Source: Brachypodium distachyon (Eukaryota; Streptophyta; Magnoliopsida; Poales; Poaceae). Taken from it: a stretch of 64,000 nucleotides of DNA. Below are positions 46,201-58,278 of this stretch, in pieces; positions within the stretch are counted from its first letter, which is position 1, and each line of letters opens with the position of its first letter. The stretch covers positions 31,558,150-31,622,149 of the forward strand of contig NC_016134.3 in the NCBI RefSeq assembly GCF_000005505.3, written 5' to 3'. The translations under genes and the position numbers were made by a program. The notes under the pieces were generated by a model that was not told the DNA's origin, did no database searches, and was given only the letters and a program-made list of their open reading frames with translations.

Positions 46201-48420
46201 CAATTGCACTTCCTTATGGGATTATGCCGTGATGCGATGCAAAGGGAATGCAAGGTGTATATAATATGACCAAGTGATTTATATAATCATAACAAAATCA
46301 AATTAGGATCAAATGACAAACCTACTGCAAGATCGGATCACAGTACCCACCACATCAATCATGCGTATATATATGGTCCAGAACCAACAGTATTTGACAT
46401 GCATGCAGTATGCACTATAAGCCCTTTTGGTACTCTGAAGCACCCTCAGTAGGATAATAATCATAATATCAACACCAAAAGCAGTACTCAAGTTTGATTT
46501 ACCAGGAAAATAGTGGTCAGTTGTGAGCCTTACCAATCAGGGGCCAGTATGACAATGTTACTGGTCATTCAGTGCTATCAGCCTATCGCTGCTATTCTAA
46601 TGTATTGTAGGAACTAGCAATGGTCTAGGTTAGCATAAGGGATTAAATCTCACAGTGCTTAGTGTTTGAGGAACACAGAAAATAGCTTCTACTGTCGCAT
46701 GGTTTACGATGAACTGAACTGCATCTGGCCCTGCAGAAAGTACAATACACAAAAATCTGTCACCAAATCATTTAAAAGAGAACCATGATCATTCTGCAGT
46801 GTGAACATACCAAGAGTATCATAAAGTGGCACAGAAACATATGAGTATGCAGAACAAGCATGATCAGCTATGATCCACTCAGGTCTGTTTATAAAATACA
46901 GACCAACGCTTGCACCCTGATTCAGATTAAAGAATATTTAAAAGAAGTTGACTCAAATTCACCATAGGAAATGCAAGTGATATTTTAAGATATTAATGTG
47001 CAGCAAGACATCTGTTTATTAATGACCAGAAATAAAAAATCAAGTACTTTTTGAGACGTGACAACTCACCTCAGGTATTCCATGATAAATAAGACCAGAA
47101 CCTATTGCAGTCCTGCTCGTACTAGCTTCTCCATACGTCATCCATTTGTAGCTGCAAGTTATATCACTTAAGGATTAAGATAAACAGTGCAACATCGAAA
47201 GCAGTTCTAAGGCATGTATCAGCTAATCAATCCTTACTCTCCAACAGTTCCATCTGCTTGGACTCGTGTACCTAGGTATGTACAATCTCTGAAAGTCTCA
47301 ACTGCATACCTGTGTAAAAAATGCAACAGCGCATTATACATGAGAGACTATTACAGTACTAACATTAAGTGTGTACTTAAAAACATTGATCATGATTGAA
47401 ATATTTGACCAACCACTGCTCGGGAGAGAATGGTGAGGATTCTTACACAAAATTATCATGCAGCGTTCCAATGTCTGGATTATCCAGGGGTTTATTTACT
47501 AGTGTTATAGGTGACTGTGCAGATCTGCAAGATGAGAACAGTGATCGTTACCTCCAACAAAAGCAAAATGTGGCATGACATATAGATAAATAACTTACCG
47601 GTAAACATTCCACTTCCCAGTTTGCAACTTCTCAGGGAGAACAACACTGTATCCCAGCACTGAAGAAACCAAGTAAAGTGAGTTGCTGGCGATAGTTTGT
47701 TCTAAATAAGGCAATAAGCTATACTTCAAACAAAGGAAAGTTTTCCTCTCCAGCATGTTCGGATGTAACTCAACATGCATGCACAGCTGAAACTAAGAGA
47801 GACCATATGTTTGGTCGATTCCAGTGAGATTAGGCATTCTGTCTGTGTGTGCCTGGATGTTACTGGTATGGGCTCTGGTAAGAACATGTAGTAACAGCAT
47901 AAGGCATGTGCTGAGCTGCTACTACTACGCCAATTCCGCCGCGACCACATTTTGGGGGTCACACACTACATAGAAGAATCAAAGCAACGAGAGCTGCCTG
48001 GATCTTTTGGAATCCGAAAGTGCGTGTGTGGGTTCAAAAGTTCGAGGTTGCAGGTGTACAGTGTCTGAAAATTCGTGGCGTGGGTAGTAGGCTGATTCAT
48101 CGATCGGCAACTGCGTGCTGTCAGCGTGTAGTAATTATCGAGGCAGCGAAATTAACCTTGGGAACGGGAAAGTTCCAAATTTGGGGCGCGGTGCTCCTCT
48201 TCTCTGCTCTGCTGTGCTTGATTGGGGGTATGCGGACGAGGTCAACGGCGGCGCAGGGTATGGTAGGAGAAGACAGGGAGAAAGGGGGAGGCGTACCGTG
48301 GGCGTACTCCCCTGCGGTGGGACTGGCGGCGAGGTCGCTGCCGCTGCGGAGGGGGGCGAAGGTCGCGGGCGGCCGGAGGTGGGCGGAGACGGCGCGGAGG
48401 CGGCGGTCGGAAGCGTCCAT
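40272..48420 (-). CDS. Peroxisomal long-chain acyl-CoA synthetase (LACS6/7-like)
   Basis: Activates long-chain fatty acids to acyl-CoA with ATP and CoA for peroxisomal beta-oxidation. I built 23 exons: 48297-48420, 47599-47659, 47447-47524, 47238-47309, 47070-47151, 46811-46916, 46654-46730, 46113-46157, 45932-46018, 45180-45269, 45001-45080, 44796-44889, 43812-43900, 43586-43674, 42749-42878, 42545-42663, 41792-41915, 41600-41686, 41133-41236, 40967-41052, 40659-40745, 40469-40555, 40272-40367. Together they give 697 aa, close to Arabidopsis LACS6/7 (about 700). The N-terminus has a PTS2 nonapeptide RLRAVSAHL at 7-15. The AMP-binding motif [10 protein letters not shown] is at 266-275, followed by YGMTET and [10 protein letters not shown]. 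The C-terminus is AKL, PTS1-like. All introns are GT/AG. Several introns carry insertions. Confidence 0.95.
42375..42462. mobile_element. 88-bp near-perfect palindrome with 10-bp TSD in a LACS intron
   Basis: Two 44-base arms with one mismatch and no spacer (start AGGGTTGCAAGTGGGATTCC). The flanks carry the direct repeat ACATCAAGTT at 42365-42374 and 42463-42472. A 10-bp duplication suits a Mutator-type or foldback mini-element. It lies in the intron between exons 42545-42663 and 41792-41915. Confidence 0.85.
42964..43275 (-). mobile_element. 5'-truncated LINE 3' end in a LACS intron
   Basis: On the minus strand it encodes the typical plant LINE C-terminus ([20 protein letters not shown] ... 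[14 protein letters not shown]). A short 3' UTR follows, then a poly-A tract, seen as poly-T at 42964-42975. It sits in the intron between exons 43586-43674 and 42749-42878. A target duplication was not resolved. Confidence 0.7.
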
Positions 48421-48576
48421 CGCCGGTGGGCGGAGTTGGTGGGGGAAGGGGACAAGGAAGGAAGGAATGGAGCGTCAGTGGCGTGAGAGCGCAGACGAAG
48501 TGATGGACGGACTGCGTAAAAATGCTTCGAATTTGTTTTCCAAATTCGCTTCGCATTTTGGGCGGATTTTCGGAGT

Positions 48577-50180
48577 TCTCCGCAACTTTTGACCAGAGGA
48601 CGCGACCGTTACTCCTCGGTAGAAGGTGCAACGTACTCACCCTCCGGGTACCCTTTGATCGTATATTTAGTTCAAACAAATAAACTAGTTTTCAAAAAGT
48701 TAATTGGATTTATGCCACTCTCTATTTCACCGGTTGAAGATATGCCATTAAAAAAACTTGACTCGGAGAAATGCCACTATAATTTTCTTATACCTCTATC
48801 AATGTCATTCTATCCACTTAAGACCAATGAATATTCATAAAATACATGTATTTCAACGTGTAGAGGTATTTACTCATAATACCCCTATTTACAACGTTCA
48901 GCAGTACGTTCGAGTCTTCCGGGCGTCATGAAAGTTAAAAAAAATCAAATTTGGCCCAAAATTCAATCTTCTCAGAAAAATCTATAAAAATTACAGAAAA
49001 TAAAAAACAGTAATATGAGTCCACCGTTGGGGACGGGATATGAGGAGCGTGTGGGGAATAAGAGGAATAGAATTGTTTGACTTGGGATGGGAAAAAAAAC
49101 GGTTCGTGTCGAGCTATGTCTATACGTATTTAGACATAATACGTGTTATTGGACAAAATGGCATGAATAGAGTTATAAAAAAGTTAGAGCGGCATTTCTT
49201 CAAGTCAAGTTTTTGTAATGGCATATCTCCAACCGATGGAAATTATAATGGCATAGATCCAATTAATTCTATTTCAAAAAGTTGTGTAATTTTAAAATTT
49301 TAGTTCATTTGGTTGAACCAAGAAGGATCAAAGGGTACCCTGAGGGTCATACTTTTGCAGCCCTAAGCACTGCTAATCTACAGACCGTCGCGTCGAGCAG
49401 CTATCCGCGACTTTTGTCAGGCAGACGCGACCGTTACTCATTTGTAAAGCATTGCAGGGTTACTAATCTACAAACTGGTGAGCTATTGTCCGCAACTTTT
49501 GCCGAGCGGACGGGGCCGTTACTCGTTTGTAAAGCATCGGTGGTTACTACGTAGTAATCTACAAACCAAGCAGTTGTCCGCAACATTTGCTGAGAGAACG
49601 CCATCGTTACTCTTTTGTAAAACATTGGAGGGTTGCTAATCTACGAACCGTGAAGTAGTTGTCCGCAACTTTTGCTGAGAGAACACGGTTGTTACTCTTT
49701 TCTAAAGCATTGTAGGGTTACTAATCTACAGACCGTCGAGCAGTTGTCCGTGACTTTTATCGGACAGACGCAATCGTTACTCTTTTGTAAAGCATTGGAG
49801 GGTTGCTAATCAACAAACCGTCCAAAAATTGTCTGCAACTTTTGCTGAGCGGACGCGACCGTTACTCTTTTGTAAAGGATTGGAGGGTTACTGATATGCA
49901 AATCGTCAAGCAGTTGTCCGCAACTTTTGCCGGGCAGACGCGACCGTTACTTATTTGTAAAGCATTGGAGGGTTACTAATCTACAAACCGTCGAGCCGTT
50001 GTCCGCAACTTTCGCCTAGCAGACGCGACCGTTACTCTTTTATAAAGCATTGGAGGGTTGTTAATCTACAAACCGTCAAGGCAAGCGTTACTCTTTTGTA
50101 AAGCATTATAAGGTTGTTAATTTACAAATCGTCGAACAGTTGTCCGCAACTTTTGCCGAGCGGACATGACCGTTACTTGC
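48577..50180. repeat. ~85-bp minisatellite upstream of the LACS gene, split by a foldback element
   Basis: About ten copies of a unit of roughly 83-90 bp. The units share the landmarks CCGCAACTTTTGC, GCGGACGCGACCGTTACTC, TTTTGTAAAGCATTGGAGGG and TAATCTACAAACCGTCGAGC. The CGTTACT landmark recurs near 49432, 49515, 49604, 49691, 49774, 49860, 49946, 50029, 50085 and 50171. One unit is shortened to about 56 bp. A partial unit at 48577-48633 lies on the other side of the inserted element at 48634-49351. The array starts about 160 bp upstream of the LACS ATG and ends about 560 bp before the HIPP ATG. No coding content. Confidence 0.85.
48634..49351. mobile_element. Long-TIR foldback element nested in the minisatellite
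   Basis: About 718 bp with long imperfect inverted arms. The left arm has CCGGGTACCCTTTGATC and later GAAGATATGCCATTA. The right arm has the reverse complements TAATGGCATATCTCC and GATCAAAGGGTACCC. The arms extend over at least 200 bases each. There is no coding potential. The flanking sequence on both sides is minisatellite, so the element inserted into the array. The target duplication is not clear. Confidence 0.75.
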
Positions 50181-50604
50181 TTTTTCCTTGAACATACGCA
50201 AAGTCTAACAAATGCACTCTCGGAGAGTAAGTTCGAACAATATCACACGCCTAATTAGTTAAAGCTCCTTTCTTTTTTTTTGCTAAGCAACAAGTTGTGT
50301 AATACATTACTCAGAGGCCAAAGAAAAAGCGAAGGGCTTCCGTTTCCAAAAGAGCAAGAAACCTTCAAAAAGAGCTGAGCTCAGAGAGAGTGAAAGAGGG
50401 GTGCTTGCTGCTGTGCTGGCTTCTTTCTCTCCCTCCTCAATTAATAGCAGTACTTTATGGCTCCCTTCATTCTTTCACACACACTCTCACAAGTCACAAG
50501 TCGCAAGTCACGAGCACTCTTGCTCTTTGCGTCAGTGCCCCAAACCCAAAGCCAGCTTCTCCTCCTTCTCCTTTGTTGTGATTTGTGTGAGAAGGGAGCA
50601 AGCA

Positions 50605-50640
50605 ATGGTTGCTGGCCCTCTTCTTCTTCTCCTGATCTGA
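50605..50640 (+). CDS. Possible 11-codon uORF in the HIPP leader
   Basis: A short frame MVAGPLLLLLI-stop lies about 100 bases upstream of the HIPP ATG, in the region expected to be its 5' UTR. Whether it is in the transcript depends on the unknown start site. Other upstream ATGs occur at 50457 and further 5'. Confidence 0.3.
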   Translation: MVAGPLLLLLI

Positions 50641-50737
50641 GGCTGAGGCTGAGTTCCAGGCCTCACTCTCCTCAGTGTCTGCCTGTGCTGTGCACCAACA
50701 CTAGCCAGATCTGTGGGAGCAAAGAAGGGAGTCAGTG

Positions 50738-53041
50738 ATGAGCAAGGAGGAGGTGCTCAAGGTTCAGGTCAGTTCTTCTTCTAACTTCTTCTTATTGTTC
50801 TTCTTCTTGCTGCTGCTGACATTTGCACCATGTTTTCTCATCTTGCTGCGTGTTCATCCCCAAATCTTGCAGACCTGCGTGTTCAAGGTCAACATCCACT
50901 GCGACGGCTGCCACAAGAAGGTCAACAAGGTGCTCAGCAAGATCGATGGTGGGTAAAAATTTCTGAAATTTCTTGCTATTGAACAAAGCTGCATTCAGCA
51001 TACTGAACAGACAAAATTTCTTGCTATTGAGCCATAGTTCTGAAATTTGCGCTAGACTAATTCCCATCTGTCTGCCCACTGTCTCAGAAATCCCATCCCA
51101 CATAATGTGTGCAATGTGACAGGGGAAACTTCAGTGTTGTGTAGTTTCAGATTCAGAGGAGCAAAAGAGACAGGACAGATCATCTAGATGTTGTCTCTTC
51201 AGACGATTGTCTCTAGTGAGAAAATCTTGTTGTGTGTGATAGAAGCCACAACAGGTCTGAACTCTAGGAGGCACACGAATGTTCCAAATGGCCTGCACTA
51301 GGAGAAACCCCTCTAAAGTTAATTACAGAATACAATGACTGAGAGTTTATAACTCCCACTTGAGTGCAGCTCACACCTCATCTGATTCGTATCTTCAGAA
51401 AGGGAAATGCGTCCAATTAGTTGGGATAATTCCCTCCAAAGTTGCATAAGATACTCATTAAAACCTCTCCTGAAAGATAATTTTAGAATAGCTGCATCCC
51501 AGATTTCATCAACAGTAGTTTTATTATGTTCCCTGCAGATTAAATTTAACAGTCTTCCCAAAATTTAACAAAGCAGCCATTGCCAATGATCCAGTAAAAA
51601 CCGAAATAAGCAGCTCTGCTGGCCCACAAAACTCCTTTCAGGATTCTTCTTGTTTCAACAATTGGGAGATTTTGCTTTCGATTTTTTTTCTTCGTTTGGT
51701 CTGCTGATAAGGGGAATTGATTTGATTGATTAATGTGCTGGATTTGCTTGCAGGTGTGTACCAGAGCAGCGTGGATTCGGAGCAGGGGAAGGTGACAGTG
51801 TCCGGGCTGCTGGATCCGGATACCATTATCAGGAAGCTCAACAAGGCCGGCAAGCCCGCCGTGCTCTGGGGCTCCAAGCCCGGGGCAGCCGGCGCCGCTG
51901 TCGCCGCCAACCAGTTCCAAAAGCTCAAGCTTGATGGCGGCGGTGGCGGTGGAGGGAAGAACAAGGGCCAGCAGAAGGAAGCCGGCAGCGGTGGCAGTAA
52001 GGGACAGCACCACAAGGATGCCGGTGGCAAGGGGCACAAGTCCGGCGGTGGCGGCGGCAAAGACGCCAAGATGAAGCCGATTCATCAGCAGATGCAGATG
52101 AAGGGCGCGCCGCCACCGCCGACGGCGCAGCAGCTCCAGCAGCTGCAAATGCAGATGAAGGGGATGAAGCTGCCGCCACAGTTCATGGCTGCCGCCGCCG
52201 CGGGGAAGATGCCGTTCGCGCATGGGCCTCCGCCGGCAGCGGCCATGGCTGCTTCCAAGGACCCCAGGTCCGTCAAGTTCAGCCTCCCGCCGCGGGACGA
52301 CGGCTGGGGGGACGACGACGGCGACGACCTCGGTGGCAGCGAGTTCGACGATGATGAGTTCGATGGCTTTGATGACGACGAGGATTTTGATGATGACGAT
52401 GGCTTCTACGATGACGACCTCTACGATGACCCCAAGGTGATGACGAAGCACATGGCCCCGCAGCCGCATGCCGGTGACAAGAAGGGCGGCAATGGTGGTA
52501 AGAAAGGAGGCGGCGGGAATGAGATGCCCGCTTCACAGTTCAAGGGGAACAATGGTGGCAAGAAAGACGCCGGTGGCAAGGGGCAGCACCAAGGCGGCAG
52601 TGGTGGTGGGCAGCCGAACAACGCCAAGGGAGGAGGAGCGGCGCCGAGCCAGGGGAAGAAGGCCGGCGGCCCAATGAGAGCCATGCCGCAGCAGCAGCAG
52701 CAGCAGCACGCCATGCCGAGGCCTCCGAACATGATGGGCGGCGGCGCAGGTGCCGGCGGCTTTCTGGGGCAGATGGGCCAGCACCCCGGCCACATGGGAA
52801 GCGGCGGCGGCGGTGGCGGCGGCTTTCCAGGAATGGGGCAGATGATGGGCCAGCAACCCGGACACATGGGAAGCGGCGGCGGCCGCATGCCGCAGCCCAC
52901 CGCGTTCTACCAGGGCGGCGGCAATGGTGCTGGCGGTGGCGGCACGGAGATGCTGCAGGCAGCGGCAGCGGCCGGGAACCCCATCGCGCAGCAGCAGTAC
53001 ATGCAGCTGATCCAGCAGCAGCAGCAGATGGCGGCTCTCAT

Positions 53042-53074
<33 letters not shown>

Positions 53075-53294
53075 GATGATGAACAACGGCGGCCATGGCC
53101 ATGGTGGCCACGGCGGCGGCGCAGCAGGGTACCAGGCGGGGCAGATGATGGGCTACAGTGGCGGTTACGGCCGGCCACAGCCACAGCCGATGATGATGCC
53201 GTCGTACCCGGCGGCGCCGCCACCGGCCCCGCACGGCGAGCCGTACAACTACTTCAGCGACGAGGATCCCACCAGCAGCTGCTCAGTGATGTGA
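50738..53294 (+). CDS. Heavy-metal-associated isoprenylated plant protein (HIPP)
   Basis: Exons 50738-50767, 50873-50948 and 51754-53294 give 548 aa. The N-terminus holds one HMA domain (about residues 10-75): CVFKVNIHCDGCHKKVNKVL with the metal-binding CxxC, then KIDGVYQSSVDSEQGKVTVS. After it comes a long low-complexity region, in order Gly/Lys-rich, Pro/Gln-rich, a block of nearly pure Asp (residues ~235-285), Gly/Gln-rich and Met-rich repeats. The protein ends in CSVM, a CaaX box for farnesylation. The HMA-plus-CaaX architecture defines the plant HIPP family, implicated in metal handling and stress responses at membranes or in the nucleus. HIPPs are usually 110-350 aa, so this one is long. 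The donor of exon 2 (G-GTGGGT) is weak but keeps frame. Confidence 0.93.
51319..51561 (-). mobile_element. LINE fragment in HIPP intron 2
   Basis: An open stretch of 80 codons on the minus strand resembles the region just after the reverse transcriptase of plant LINEs (TTVDEIWDAAILKLSFRRGF ... GRISLSEDTNQ). There are no ends or tail. It is entirely intronic. Confidence 0.5.
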
Positions 53295-56200
53295 GCTCGC
53301 TCACATCTGATCTTTAGATAGATCATGGCCGGGAAGAAGAAGAAGACCATGGATATGAATGATTCATGGTCATGAGTTCTCGCTTAGAATTAATTGTGCT
53401 ACTGATTTTCACCTCTTTCTTTCTTTTTTTCTATCTGCCTACAAGATCAGAAGAAGAAATGAGGACTGGAGTGTAGGTAAAGTAATTAATAATAATTTTA
53501 TCTACAGGTGATGGATCATAAAATGAGCTTGATCGATCCATGTTTCTTCTCCACACCAACGGCCGATTTCCCTTAAAATCTGTGTGCATGGGAGTGAGCA
53601 ATTTAGGGAGTGATGATCAAGACGAGCTGCTGCTGCTGCTGCTGTTTCTTGCCCCATTTCTGTGCACCGCGCTTGCATTACTGATGGACGGTGCAGGTGT
53701 GGCTGTCCCCCCCTTATGAAGCTCACTCACCTGCATCTTTCAGCAGCTCCAGCACAACTGTGCACTTATTTAGAGCCTCATAACTGCACACTGCTGCACC
53801 TGCACACCAGTACTTACTGTAGTTTGAATTGAAGTCATGCTATGCCTGCAGGCTGCAGCTAGCTACAACTGCATGAGATGCAATGCAAGGTCCTGGAATT
53901 GAATGGGTACCAGCTACCACCATGTACCTTCTCTGTCAGCTCAAGTTAAGTTTAGTTGTACTGCGTGTTTGCTTGTTTGTCTGTTTGTTCATTCATCTGC
54001 TGGTGAGGGAGTGGAGGAGATGATGCTTTGCATGGTATCAGGGGGTAGAACTAATTAATGAGATGATTGCACATCATTGCATTTGAATTATGGATGTGAA
54101 ATTCTATATCCATTTACTGCATGTTGATAATAAAAATCTGGCCATTTACTGTGTGTACATATATACTCCATAGTTTGAGACGCAAGAGGTTTTGCCTTTC
54201 TTTTTGAAACAAAAAGGAACAAAAAATGTTATGAGGTGCTCTCTCTGGCCGAAATTACTTTGTACTAAGTTGGCGACAAGTAATTCCGGCCGAAGAGTAA
54301 TATAATTTAAACTTGGTAAATAGGCAGCCAAATTGTACACTGGCTGAGAGGGTGAGTTTGTTTTTGTTTGACTAAGAAGGAGAGGAGGAGGCAGTTAATT
54401 AAGCAGCAGCACCTGCAAGATTCCCTGCTAGTTTGACGATTTCGCTCCCATCCCATCACGTGACTGACATGCATGTCTTGGTTCATGCTTCACTCACAGA
54501 GGTATCTGCAATTCTGCATACAATGCATACGATACATAAGTAAGTAACTACTCCAGAGAAATACTTTATTACTTGAAAACAACATTTGTGTATAATAAAA
54601 GTACATGGCATGCATGTTTTTCCAAGTTCCAACAGTTTACAAAATGTTTATTAGTATTGTATTTCTGTGTCCTCTTGGCTCTCAGACAGTGGGGAAAAGG
54701 TTCAGAGAGGGAGAGCTTTTTGGGCAGTGAGGAGGGGAGGGACAGGGAGACAAGAATATATATGAGCGAGAGCTTTCTGCTGGATCATTTGGCTAGCTAG
54801 CTCCTGCTGCTTTTTGACGCCTCTTTTGACCTCCGGATGCTCCTCGGTTCCCGTGCTCTAATGGAGTTGATTGACAGCATTAAGTAGAGGACATCCGGCC
54901 TGAACTGAAGCACCATGAGCAGGATTTGATAATGTGCTCCTATTCTGAGATCTTCGAGCTACCTGGCTGAGCGAGCAATCGAATTGCACTTATTCTGTGG
55001 ATGTGTGAATAAAATCTGGATCTTGCACTAGGTTTGGCATTTGATCCTAATTTGATTTTGGTATTATTGTACGGAGTATAAAACAATTGATCATATACTG
55101 TATACACCTTGCATCCCCTTTGTGTTGCTCGCACGTACCGGAGTTGCCTGGCCGCCGCCGGCCTCCGCCGATCCCGCGCGCGCGTGGCCCTCCGGCCGCC
55201 TCCGCCGGTCCATCTCGCCGGCCGTCGAACTCCTCGAACAGTCCGCCGGCGCGAGCGAGAGAGAGAGACGGGGATCGGGGGATCGGACAAGTGAGAGGGA
55301 GCTCGAGCTGGGCCGTGGCTGAGTAATCTGTGACTGGACGAAAATGGAAAATGGGCCGCGAGCCGTGGCCCGTGGGCTGGCTATACAATTCCTCGTCTCT
55401 CTCGGCTTTTTTCTTTTCTTCCTTTACGTGCAAAGACAAAGACAAACTTTGATCTCTACGTGTCTATCCCAAAGATGTCCATTCATTAATTGTTTATGGA
55501 AACTTGTTCGATCAAGTGTAGGACTAGTGGTGCATCAACATCGTAAAAAAAGTTTATATATCGCTAGCTGTTAACTCGTTCGAAGGAAAATATATATTGT
55601 ACTCCGTAGTCCGTAGCACACTGCATTCTACAGTTCGATCCATTGCTAGAGTAAAAAAAATTAAGAAGAGAACTGATACTTATAACAGGAAAATTAATAT
55701 TGCAGCATTTAATTTTAATTTGTCCCGGGTAAATGTGTCGAGCATTGACATGTCGAGAAACCTTTGAGTAAGCATGTAGCATTCTACTGTTGACCTAAAA
55801 ATTTACAGCTCATTCTTAGCGCATGCATGTCCCAAGAACATTTCCATGGAGTTATCTATATATAGCTAGGTTTCATTCTGTCGGTTTTACACAGATTTAG
55901 ATACATGATCCATGTTACAAATAATCAGTACTAGTACACATGAAGTATTTATCTTACAAATAATTAACACAGATACAAAGCATGCATTTATTTTACGGAT
56001 AAGTAGCACATGTACAAGCATGCATTATTTCATCTTAGAAATAATTATACAAGCATCCATCTTACAAAAATCTGTCAAATAGCCAGCACGCACATATATA
56101 CAAGCATGTACTTTATTTTACAAATAAATATACAAGCATCTAGTATAGAGTATCTTACAAATAACACTACAAGCAGCATTTATCTTGCAAATAATTAGCG

Positions 56201-56324
56201 CGCACTAGAAATATTACAAATTTAATCAACCTACACAGTACCATTAATTCTGGTTCCCACACATACATAAATTACTAACAAAGCATGCATTGCAACATGC
56301 ACGCGTTTTAAGTCGTTGGACCGT
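53295..56324. other. 3-kb spacer downstream of HIPP
   Basis: Contains the HIPP 3' UTR (to about 53500), a short CTG run (53626-53642), a GC-rich block at 55140-55320 and a degenerate repeat at 55915-56225. I find no supported gene. The GC-rich block is open in several frames on both strands but shows no recognisable protein. Confidence 0.5.
55915..56225. repeat. Degenerate short tandem repeat
   Basis: Motifs like ATCTTACAAATAATTA and TACAAGCATGCAT recur about every 40-50 bases, with many substitutions. Located immediately downstream of the minus-strand gene ending at 56325, partly in its likely 3' UTR. Confidence 0.55.
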
Positions 56325-58278
56325 CTAGGAGATGCTGCCGGACCAATCGCCGCCCGAAGGACCATCGTCAGCGCCGCCGTCGCCGCCGCCCTTGCCGGAC
56401 CCTGAGGCCTCGTGGTCATTTTTCCTTTTCTTTTTCTTTGGGGGGCGAGCTCGAGGGAAGACGAAGCCGGCCCTCTCCTTGTCGATGCCGGCCTGGATCT
56501 TGGCGCAGAGCTCCGCCCTCTCGTGCAAGAAACCTTCGACGTCGCTCCTCGCCTCCGCTAGCTGCTTCCCGAAGCTCATCCGCGTCTCCACCTTCCTCGC
56601 CTGATCCCTGATCCCCTTGTTTATGTCCCTCAGCTGCATATTTATATACATGCAATCACAAATTAACAACATCAATTCAATTTGTAATCACATGTTGGTG
56701 CTTAATTAAATTATGTTATATTGGTGCTTAGCTGCTTAATTATACTCAGTATGATGTACTGTATATTTTAGTTGCTTACACGGCGGGTCATCCAGTAGAA
56801 ATCCTCCTTGCTGCGGCAGAAGGGGCCGAAGGCGGCGGGGAACGGCGTCCATGGCTCCCTGCTGGCTTCCTCGGCGGCGGCGCGGATGAACCGCCGGGAC
56901 TCCTCCTCGTAGTCCGCGCCGCCTTGCTGCTGCTGCTGCTGCTGTCCGGCGGCGGCCGCGCCGGATTCCAGGACGACTGGCGGCACGACGACGGCGTTGT
57001 TGTTGGCCGCCGGGGCTGGTGGCGGCGGTCGTGCCGGAGCATGAGGTCTAGGAGGCGGCGGCATGGCCATCATCATGGTCGAACTCCCCGGTTGTGGTGG
57101 TAGCAATGGCGCCGGATCAGGTTGTGGGAGCGCCACGTGTTGGGCGCCGAAGAAGGCGTCGACGATGTCCTGATCCGGCATGCCGCCGCCGCCGGCGGTG
57201 GAGTTGTTCATCCTCCAGTTGTAGCTCTCGGCGAACCGGCTCACCGCCTCGTGAGTCCAGCCACGCAGACTGGAAGATCATGCATTGATTCAAAGGAGGA
57301 AGAAGAAGCACATTAAATTAGTGAACTGCTGTGCGAAAAATAAAAATTAAGAGACATTATATTTCATTGGGCATTTGGAAGTTGAGACACTACGTACTCG
57401 ATGTACATGGGCTGCTGTTCTCCGGCGCCGACGCGGCTGAACACTTGAAGGACGGCGTGCGTGAATGCGCCGCCTGCCGCGACATGGACGGAGAAGTGCA
57501 CGTCCCATCTCTCTGCGTACGTACGTTCCAAATTTTTTTCAATCAATCGATTGCACGAAATGAAAAGAACTTGATCAGTTTTATATATTAATTAGCACAT
57601 GTAATTAAGCGATTAGTACGTGTGATCGATTAAGAAACCCTAATCAAGAATTTATATCATACGCATGTGATGTAAGTATGTAACTGTATGTACGTGTAAC
57701 GTATTACCGTTGGTGTGGCTGAGTTCTGCGACGGCGACATCGCAGTAGCGGCAGTTGAAACGCTCCTCGGCCGGTGGCGGCGGAGGCGGCTGATTCAGAT
57801 CCATGTTGTGGCCGGCCGTGACGGGGAGGCCGTTGAAGAACCACGGAGGCTCGTTGCTCCCTGCCGGCGCCGAGGAAGACGACGCCATCTGGTACTGCTG
57901 CTGATCATCATATAACAACATCTCCGGCGCCGGCCCATCGTACAGTTGTGGTGGTAATAACATCTCCGGATCTGACGGCGCCACCATCATGTGAGGCGGC
58001 TGGTAATTGTCCAACTGCGGCGGCAGCGACGGGAGCATCGTGGTCAACTCCGGCAATGGCGGCGGCGGCGGCGGCTGGACGTCGGGGTAATCGGCGAGGA
58101 GTTGTTCCATGAGCGAGCACGTCTCCTGCTCCGAGGGCGTCGGCATGTCGGCCACCAGAGCCGCCATCTCCTCCGGCGCCGGCAGGTCGTTCGCCAGGAA
58201 ATGGAAATCCGGCACGATCTCCTCCTCCGGCTCCGGCGCCGGCGGCGGAAGCGGGAGATTGTCATCGTCGTCAGCCAT
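56325..58278 (-). CDS. Unrecognised proline-rich acidic protein with a CxxC-x-H motif (copy A)
   Basis: Exons 57708-58278, 57398-57512, 56780-57269 and 56325-56633 give 494 aa; introns are GT/AG and frame is kept throughout. The first 170 residues are Asp/Glu/Pro-rich. A possible zinc-binding motif follows, NCRYCDVAVAELSHTN, which continues across the splice into ERWDVHFSVHVAAGGAFTHA. A predicted folded segment (RGWTHEAVSRFAESYNWRMN) precedes a long Pro/Ala/Gln linker. The C-terminal part has a conserved SRRFIRAAAEEA ... FYWMTRRLRDINKGIRDQA block and a basic KKKKRK that could be an NLS. It resembles grass proteins of unknown function; I cannot name a family. The C-terminal half is shared with the shorter neighbour at 59931-60828. 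Confidence 0.75.

Noticed and set aside
51546..53234. Minus-strand open frames opposite HIPP exon 3
   Set aside because: Antisense of simple repeats (Gln, Gly, Asp codons) giving Leu/His/Val-rich sequence with no family.
54836..54960. Possible microRNA-like sequence (GCTCTAATGGAGTTGATTGA)
   Set aside because: I could not find a convincing complementary arm, and it does not match a plant miRNA I know.
54940..55445. Overlapping open frames on both strands in the GC-rich block downstream of HIPP
   Set aside because: Low-complexity Arg/Pro/Ser products, no splice-supported extension and no recognisable domain.
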